A stretch of 17,767 bases of DNA from Microcaldota archaeon (GTDB lineage: Archaea; Micrarchaeota; Micrarchaeia; Anstonellales; Bilamarchaeaceae), in assembly GCA_021823425.1 (NCBI GenBank), contig JAKANX010000010.1, forward strand, positions 1-17,767, in the 5' to 3' direction. The notes below the pieces were generated by a model. It did no database searches, had not been told where the DNA came from, and saw only the letters and a list, made by a program, of their open reading frames with translations. A program made the position numbers and the translations under genes. This document shows positions 12,604 to 17,767 of this stretch, in pieces (positions within the stretch are counted from its first letter, which is position 1; every line of letters starts with the position of its first letter).

Positions 12604-13751
12604 CTTTTTTCGGGCTTTTTGGACTTGAGCAGGGATTCGTAGAATTCCAGCAGGTCCTTGGCGCCCTCCCTTATCTCGTGCTTCCTCGCCGAGGCCACCG
12701 CGTTCTTCTCCAGCCTCCCCTTGTTTGAAATTGCCTGTATTATCTTTTCGGAGAAGTCCTGGCTGTCCGAGAAATAGTACCCGCTCTCCCCGTCCGAGAC
12801 GAATTCCGCTGCCGCGCTGTCCTTGGGCACCACCGCCGGGGTGCCGGTCGCCATCGCCTCGAGCACGACCAGCCCCTGCGTGTCGAAAAAGGACGGGAAA
12901 GCGAACGCGTCCGCGGCCTTGTACAGCCCGGGCAACTCGGCGTCAGGCACGAAGCCCGCGAACACGAAGCTGTCCGAGAGCCCCCTTGCCCTGACCATGT
13001 CCTTGTAGTCCTGCTCGGCCGGCCCCTTGCCCGCAATCACGAATTTCGCGTTCGGAATCTTGTTGAGCACCTTCTGCGCCGCGTCAATCAGGAGCGCGAG
13101 GTTCTTCTCCATCACCAAGCGCCCGACGAAAAGCACTATCGGCCCGTCGGCGTTGTACCTCTTCTTTACGAATTCGCCCTCCGCCTTGGGGTGGAAGTTC
13201 CGCAGGTCCAGGCACGCGGGCTTCACTACGACGTTCTTTATCCCCTGCTTCTCCAGTATCGCGGCCGCGAAGTTGCTCGGCGCGATGACCTTGTCGAACT
13301 GCGGGAAATACCACTTGAGGTACGCCCATATCGTGGATTCGAGGGGCTTCTGTAGCAGCTCCTTCTTGGTTATGTAATGCGTCGCGTCCGAGACCATGGT
13401 GTGGAACGAGACTACTGCGGGAACCCCGATTTTCCTCGCCGCCTGGAACGCCATTATCCCGGTGGTCGCGACGCCGTGCGAATGCACTATGTCCGGCTTA
13501 ATCTCCTTGACCATGTGGGTCGCCGAAGTGAACGGGAGCGCGACAAGGTATTCGGGGTAAGGCATGAACGGGATTGAATTGAAGTAGTGCACCCTGGGGT
13601 CCCTGTTCTCGTCCCTGTGCTTCTTGGTGCCGGGCGCGAACACGTATACCTCGTGGCCCATCTCCTCAAGCATCTTCCTGTAATTGACTATGTAGCTCAC
13701 AACGCCGTCCGTGTTCGGGAGGTAGGTGTCGCTGAAGAATATGATTTTCAT
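12600..13751 (-). CDS. GT4-family glycosyltransferase
   Basis: Transfers a sugar from a nucleotide-sugar donor, probably to a lipid or glycan; the acceptor cannot be told from sequence. 383 aa, GT-B fold: N-terminal MKIIFFSDTYLPNTDGVVSY with the glycine-containing acceptor loop, SHGVATTGIMA and SFHTMVSD, then the C-terminal donor half (VLFVGRLVMEKNLALLIDAA, FVIAGKGP). The EX7E motif reads DTQGLVVLE, with Asp in place of the first Glu, a variant seen in part of the family. I start at ATG 13751: a TATA box (13781-13788) predicts transcription just before it, so the upstream in-frame extension MLPNKPFLGY is unlikely. No signal peptide. Confidence 0.9.
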   Translation of the reverse strand: MKIIFFSDTYLPNTDGVVSYIVNYRKMLEEMGHEVYVFAPGTKKHRDENRDPRVHYFNSIPFMPYPEYLVALPFTSATHMVKEIKPDIVHSHGVATTGIMAFQAARKIGVPAVVSFHTMVSDATHYITKKELLQKPLESTIWAYLKWYFPQFDKVIAPSNFAAAILEKQGIKNVVVKPACLDLRNFHPKAEGEFVKKRYNADGPIVLFVGRLVMEKNLALLIDAAQKVLNKIPNAKFVIAGKGPAEQDYKDMVRARGLSDSFVFAGFVPDAELPGLYKAADAFAFPSFFDTQGLVVLEAMATGTPAVVPKDSAAAEFVSDGESGYYFSDSQDFSEKIIQAISNKGRLEKNAVASARKHEIREGAKDLLEFYESLLKSKKPEKS

Positions 13752-13766
13752 GTAACCCAAAAATGG

Positions 13767-13788
13767 TTTGTTGGGCAACAAATTTAAA
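13767..13788 (-). promoter_or_regulatory. Glycosyltransferase promoter: TATA box plus adjoining inverted repeat
   Basis: TATA-like TTTAAATT on the minus strand (13781-13788) is centred about 33 bp before ATG 13751. TTTGTTG (13767-13773) and CAACAAA (13776-13782) form a 7-2-7 perfect inverted repeat overlapping the TATA edge and covering the space to the transcription start. It may be an operator; the regulator is unknown. A second box, TTTTAAAT (13811-13818), lies farther upstream. Confidence 0.45.
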
Positions 13789-13827
13789 CCGCACTAAGCC
13801 CCATGAACGCTTTTAAATCCGGGTGCA

Positions 13828-14649
13828 TTAGAGCGCGTCCATGAAGTCCACTTCGGCCGCCGAAGTCGGTATGGTGTTTGACGTGAATATGCAGTCGCTG
13901 AGCTGCCCTAGCTTCTTTAGCGAGTCCTTGAGGAAAAATCCGTGCGTCGCGGCGAGCGCTATTTTTCCCGCCCCGTTCTTCCTCAAATTCTCTATGGCGC
14001 GCACCATGGTGCTCCCGGTTGAAATCATGTCGTCTATTATGAGCACGTTCTTGCCGGCCACGTCGAAATCCATCTCCATCTTCTCTATGTCCCTGTACAC
14101 CACGTTCCCTTTCCCGTAGTCGCCGCGCACCTTCTTCATCCCCTTGCCGCTGCTCATGTAATTGGCGCCGGCGTCAGGGCTTATCACTTCCAAATCGTCC
14201 CCGAGCCGCTTTTTCGCGTGCGCAATGAGCAGGCTGCTGAGCGTTATATTCCTTATCTTCATCCCCCCGTACTCAAATTCCCCCGCCTTCTTGAGGAAAT
14301 GGCAGTCAAAAGTGGTGACTTTGGAATAGCCGGCGAACCCAAGCATCTCCATCACGACTTCGGCGCTCTTGACCTCGCCTTCAAGCCAGAGCTTGTCCTG
14401 CCGCGAATAGGGGATGTACGGCGCGACTAGCTCCACGCTTTTTGCCCCCCGCAGGGCCCTTCCGAGGAAAAGCGCCTGCATGAGCGAAGTGTTCTGGTTC
14501 GGGTAGAGGCGGTGGAACACCCGCACGTCCTTTCCCGCAAGGCTCTTGGCGTTAGGCACCCTCACGTAGCCGTCCCCGTCCGGGAATTCCTTGATTTCCA
14601 CGTTCGCGGGCATTATGTCCGAGAAATTCGTAGAGATGATTTTTTCCAT
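13828..14649 (-). CDS. prs: Ribose-phosphate pyrophosphokinase (PRPP synthetase)
   Basis: Makes PRPP from ribose 5-phosphate and ATP, feeding purine, pyrimidine, histidine and cofactor synthesis. 273 aa, near the usual archaeal 280-290. Conserved parts: FPDGDGYVRV, LVAPYIPYSRQDK, FDCHFLKK, SPDAGANY and the PRPP-binding loop IDDMISTGSTM at about 205-215. I start at ATG 14649 because GGTGGG lies just before it. An ATG at 14661 that abuts the fhs stop (TGA then ATG) would add MVGK and is the alternative. It is co-transcribed with and translationally coupled to fhs. Confidence 0.94.
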   Translation of the reverse strand: MEKIISTNFSDIMPANVEIKEFPDGDGYVRVPNAKSLAGKDVRVFHRLYPNQNTSLMQALFLGRALRGAKSVELVAPYIPYSRQDKLWLEGEVKSAEVVMEMLGFAGYSKVTTFDCHFLKKAGEFEYGGMKIRNITLSSLLIAHAKKRLGDDLEVISPDAGANYMSSGKGMKKVRGDYGKGNVVYRDIEKMEMDFDVAGKNVLIIDDMISTGSTMVRAIENLRKNGAGKIALAATHGFFLKDSLKKLGQLSDCIFTSNTIPTSAAEVDFMDAL

Positions 14650-14661
14650 TTTGCCCACCAT

Positions 14662-16323
14662 TCAGAACAGTCCGGTTATTTTCCCGTCCTTTACATCTAT
14701 CCTCTCCGCGGCCGGGCTCTTGGGAAGCCCGGGCATCGTCATTATGTCGCCTGCTATGGCGACGACGAAGCCAGCTCCTGCGGAAATGCGCACCTCGCGC
14801 ACAGTGACCGTGAATCCCTCGGGCGCGTTGAGCAGCTTCGGGTCGTCGGAGAACGAATACTGCGTTTTCGCGATGCACACCGGCAGTTTCCCGTACCCCA
14901 GCCTTTCCGCGTTTTCCAGCGACGCCTTCGCCGCGTCCGTGAAAATAACTCCTTTTCCGCGGTAAACCTCCTTCACCACGGTTTCTATCTTTTTGGCGAG
15001 CGGCAGCTCCAGCGCGTAGATTGGCCTTGACTTGTTTCCCTTCTCCAACGCGGAGAGAACCTTTTCCGCAAGCCTTATGCCCCCCCGTCCGCCCCTTGCC
15101 CAGATTTCCGAGAGCGCGAAACTGACCGCGTTCTTTTCGCAGAGCTCCGCAAGTTTCCTGAGTTCGGCCTTGCTGTCCGTCGGGAACCTGTTGATTGCGA
15201 CTACCGGCTCTATTCCGAACTTGCGCATGTTCTCCACGTGGCGGAGGAGGTTGGAGAATCCCTTCTCCATCGCGGCAACGTCCTCGCCCTTGAGGTTCTC
15301 CTTCGCTGCCTCCCCATGAAGCTTGAGCGCCCTCACGCTCGCCACCAGAACAACCGCGTCAGGCGAGAATCCGCTGTCCCGCGAGACGATGTCAAAGTAT
15401 TTCTCGGCCCCGAGGTCCGAGCCGAACCCGGATTCCGTAACTACGTAATCGGCGAGCCTGAGCGCCATTTTCGTAGCAACTATGGAATTCGTGCCGTGCG
15501 CGATGTTCGCGAAAGGACCGCCGTGCACGAACGCGGGCACGCCTTCAAGAGTCTGCACCAAGTTGGGGTTGAGCGCGTCCTTTAGCAGCGCGGCCATGGA
15601 GCCCTCTGCCTTGAGCTCGCGCGCGTGAATGGGCGCGCCTGCCTCGCTGTAGCCCACGATAACGCTCCCGAGCCTCCGCTTGAGCTCCTCAAGGCCGTTG
15701 GAAAGGCAGAAAACCGCCATCACCTCGCTCGCCACGCTTATGTCGAACCCGTCGCAGCGCTCGTGGCCCGGAGGGAGAAGGGCGACCTGCACCCTCCTGA
15801 GCGCGCGGTCGTTCATGTCCATGCACCGCTTCCACGCCACGTTTTTGAATTTCAATTCATTGCCCTGAAAAATGTGATTGTCAATCATTGCAGCGAGCAA
15901 ATTATTCGCCGTAGTAATGGCGTGTATGTCGCCTGTGAAATGCAGGTTTATGTCCTCCATGGGAAGCACCTGCGAATACCCGCCTCCGGTCGCGCCGCCC
16001 TTTATCCCGAACACGGGACCGAGGCTGGGTTCCCTGAGCGTAGCCATCACCTTCTTCTTCATCTTCGCGAGCGCCTGCGCAAGCCCGATAGCGGTCGTCG
16101 TTTTTCCCTCGCCCAGGCTGGTCGGCGTGATAGCGGTAACCAAAATGAGCTTTCCCGTGGGGTTGCCCTTCAATTTCTCATAATACGAAATGGGCACCTT
16201 CGCCTTGTACTTCCCGTAGAATTCAAGCTCCGCTTTCGGTATTCCGATTTTGGCCGCTATTTTGGAAATGGGCTTCAATTTTACGGACTGGGCGATGTCA
16301 ATATCGGATAAGTGCTCTCCCAT
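14662..16323 (-). CDS. fhs: Formate-tetrahydrofolate ligase (10-formyl-THF synthetase)
   Basis: Joins formate to tetrahydrofolate using ATP to give 10-formyl-THF, the one-carbon donor for purine rings. Full length at 553 aa (family about 557). Visible: SDIDIAQSVKLKPI at the N-terminus, P-loop TPTSLGEGKTTT at 66-77, LREPSLGPVFGIKGGATGGG, MNDRALR, HERCDGFDISVASEVMAV, and FVHGGPFANIAHG. This enzyme is patchy in archaea, so acquisition from bacteria is plausible but untested. CAATAAAACC on the minus strand, about 26 bp before ATG 16323, is a likely TATA box and would give a leaderless message. Its stop directly precedes the first possible prs ATG. Confidence 0.96.
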   Translation of the reverse strand: MGEHLSDIDIAQSVKLKPISKIAAKIGIPKAELEFYGKYKAKVPISYYEKLKGNPTGKLILVTAITPTSLGEGKTTTAIGLAQALAKMKKKVMATLREPSLGPVFGIKGGATGGGYSQVLPMEDINLHFTGDIHAITTANNLLAAMIDNHIFQGNELKFKNVAWKRCMDMNDRALRRVQVALLPPGHERCDGFDISVASEVMAVFCLSNGLEELKRRLGSVIVGYSEAGAPIHARELKAEGSMAALLKDALNPNLVQTLEGVPAFVHGGPFANIAHGTNSIVATKMALRLADYVVTESGFGSDLGAEKYFDIVSRDSGFSPDAVVLVASVRALKLHGEAAKENLKGEDVAAMEKGFSNLLRHVENMRKFGIEPVVAINRFPTDSKAELRKLAELCEKNAVSFALSEIWARGGRGGIRLAEKVLSALEKGNKSRPIYALELPLAKKIETVVKEVYRGKGVIFTDAAKASLENAERLGYGKLPVCIAKTQYSFSDDPKLLNAPEGFTVTVREVRISAGAGFVVAIAGDIMTMPGLPKSPAAERIDVKDGKITGLF

Positions 16324-16354
16324 GGAGACAATTGCGCGGATAGGGTTTTATTGG

Positions 16355-17767
16355 TTATGTTTGCCGCACTTCGAGCCTGAACTTCTCTATTACGCGCTCG
16401 AGCTTTTTCCTGCTCTTGCGGTCCATGGAAACGAGCTCGCGCCTCGGGACGACAAGGGCAAGCCCCTCCCCGCTCTCCTCTATTTCAAACCTGTCAAGGT
16501 AATGGCCCACTATTCCCGAAACCTTTTCCTTGAATGAGAACGAGCGGCCCTCCCTGTTTTCCCTCCTTCCGCCCCCTGCGGGCCCCTTTATCGGGATTAT
16601 CACCGTCTCCTCGCCGAACTTGTAGATTTCGTATTCGTTCGCGCCCGTTTCAAAATCCCGTATTTCAATCACCGGCCTCGCGAGGTCCCGCTCCCTCATC
16701 CCGTACGGCACCTTGACCGAGGCGCTCGTTTCGTACACCTTCCGTATCGCGCCGTTCTGTATGAGTATCACGGTGTCTATTATCTGCGGCACTATGCCCA
16801 TCTCTATCTTGGTGATGAACCTGTGTATCGCGTCAATCGCCCTGTTCGCGTGCACCACCCCGACCATCCCCACCCCGGTCATGCGCATGTCCGCGTAAAT
16901 CATGAAGTCCTTCATCACGCGCACCTCGTCGTAGAACGAGTAGTCCGGGCGCACCAGCAAGACTATTTCCTTGGTGTTCTCGAAATCCCCCTCCAGCGGC
17001 GCGTACTGCGTGATTTCGTTCTTCACCTGCAAATCGCGCGGGCTCTCAAGAGTTTTCACAATCTTGCCCTTTTCCTGGTAGAATTCCGCAAGCGCGGCCG
17101 CGAACGTGGATTTTCCGCTCCCGGGCGGCCCGCAAATCACTATTCCCTCTGCCTTTTCCTCCAGCCTCTTCCTCAATTTCTCTGTCATTTCGTAGTCCGA
17201 GAATCTCAATTTCTTTATGGGGCGCACCGCCGTAATCTCGAATCCGTCGGAAAAGGGCGGCTTCGTTATCACTATGCGGAAGCTTCCCATCTGTATCACG
17301 GTCGCGCCCTTCTTGTCCGATTCGAAATAGTATTCGTTGTTCCGCTCGGTCGCCTCCACTATTTCCTCGCTCATCGCCCGCAGCTCGTTGGTGGTGAGCG
17401 GCTTTCCCAAGGAAACGAGCCTTATCTCGCCCGGCTTGCCCACCTTCGCGAGCGGCGCGCAGCCCTCCTTGAGGTGTATGCTCATGGTTTCCGGGGTGAA
17501 GTATTTCTTGAACGCGAGCTCCTCGGCGCTCTCCTTAGCCCTGAGGTAGACCGCTTCAATTCCCTCGGCCTCGGCTGCGAGGTGCTGCACCTTGTCCCCG
17601 GTAATCAGCGTGGCGCCCAGTTCGCGCGCCATCCCCCTAATTAGCGCGTCAATCTCGCCCCCTTCCTTTGCGAACCTTATCTGGTCGGGGCGCGGCCGCC
17701 CGCCGGTAATCTCGAGCCTGATGCCCTTTTCCGCGCACAATTCCCGCAGGCGCTTCATCACGGTAAA
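16355..17767 (-). CDS. PIN domain / PilT-type ATPase / KH protein (archaeal), 5' end missing
   Basis: The frame remains open to the right edge, so the N-terminus is outside the window; 471 residues are visible of a family usually about 500-630 aa. Order: the second half of a PIN nuclease fold with the acidic EIDALIRGMARELGATLITGD, then a secretion-ATPase-like domain with P-loop GPPGSGKST about residue 213, VRPDYSFYDEVR as a Walker B/Asp-box region and VGVVHANRAIDAIHRF, followed by a Lys/Arg-rich C-terminal KH-like domain (VPRRELVSMDRKSRKKLERVIEKF). Such proteins are widespread in archaea with poorly known roles in RNA metabolism or ribosome-linked processes. It ends 31 bp upstream of fhs and the fhs TATA box lies in the gap, so the two genes probably have separate promoters. 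Confidence 0.88.
   Translation of the reverse strand, partial: FTVMKRLRELCAEKGIRLEITGGRPRPDQIRFAKEGGEIDALIRGMARELGATLITGDKVQHLAAEAEGIEAVYLRAKESAEELAFKKYFTPETMSIHLKEGCAPLAKVGKPGEIRLVSLGKPLTTNELRAMSEEIVEATERNNEYYFESDKKGATVIQMGSFRIVITKPPFSDGFEITAVRPIKKLRFSDYEMTEKLRKRLEEKAEGIVICGPPGSGKSTFAAALAEFYQEKGKIVKTLESPRDLQVKNEITQYAPLEGDFENTKEIVLLVRPDYSFYDEVRVMKDFMIYADMRMTGVGMVGVVHANRAIDAIHRFITKIEMGIVPQIIDTVILIQNGAIRKVYETSASVKVPYGMRERDLARPVIEIRDFETGANEYEIYKFGEETVIIPIKGPAGGGRRENREGRSFSFKEKVSGIVGHYLDRFEIEESGEGLALVVPRRELVSMDRKSRKKLERVIEKFRLEVRQT

Noticed and set aside
13811..13818. TTTTAAAT as a promoter for a plus-strand transcript antisense to prs
   Set aside because: No supporting ORF or RNA feature follows on the plus strand; it may simply be an additional upstream TATA box for the glycosyltransferase.
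1..17767. CRISPR array, rRNA gene, transposase or integrase
   Set aside because: No regularly spaced repeats, no rRNA-like stretches and no recognisable recombinase among the reading frames.

Overview
The window looks archaeal and fairly G+C-rich. Evidence for an archaeon: an archaeal-type CCA-adding enzyme, a stand-alone GMP synthase ATPase subunit, an archaeal/eukaryotic-type prolyl-tRNA synthetase ending in Tyr, a short (216 aa) archaeal triosephosphate isomerase, a PIN-ATPase-KH protein, TATA boxes of the TTTAAA type about 25 bp before leaderless or short-leader starts, and tRNA genes with introns next to the anticodon and no encoded CCA. The lineage cannot be fixed by eye. A DPANN-type or other small archaeal genome is a guess based on mixed gene order and many unrecognised small proteins.

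Layout. 1-2209 (+): 3' part of cca, then guaAb, 4 bp apart. 2210-3237: an intergenic repeat and a perfect palindrome, a small unrecognised gene on the minus strand, and a TPR-like gene on the plus strand, with a TATA-rich region between the two. 3238-5213 (+): the least explained part, with three unrecognised proteins and two tiny leader ORFs (22 and 23 codons). The sequence from the 3' half of each leader ORF to the first codons of the next large gene is duplicated, although the two large proteins do not look related. 5214-5594: a short copy of a tRNA 3' end, small hairpins, an intron-containing tRNA-Gln(TTG) and a G/T-rich repeat. 5595-7650 (-): proS and a DUF350-like membrane protein. 7747-8730 (+): purM. 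8742-11662 (-): a metal-resistance operon made of a PadR-like regulator with a TRASH metal-binding tail, a Cys-rich mini-protein and a CopA-type P-type ATPase, with a 19-bp palindrome against its TATA box. 11727-11826 (-): intron-containing tRNA-Ser(CGA). 11953-12603 (+): tpiA, ending in a 4-bp overlap with a convergent GT4 glycosyltransferase. 13828-16323 (-): fhs and prs, directly abutting. 16355-17767 (-): PIN/PilT-type ATPase, cut by the right edge.

Functionally, four genes serve nucleotide synthesis: prs makes PRPP, fhs makes 10-formyl-THF, purM closes the imidazole ring and guaAb makes GMP. They are spread over three loci. Translation genes (cca, proS, two tRNAs) are interspersed. The cop operon is self-contained and likely derepressed by metal. 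The most notable unexplained structure is the duplicated leader cassette at 3299-3470 and 4414-4561. It has a hairpin that puts the leader ORF's UAG stop in its loop, and a second hairpin with a U-rich 3' arm. This is the best candidate here for an undescribed regulatory system.
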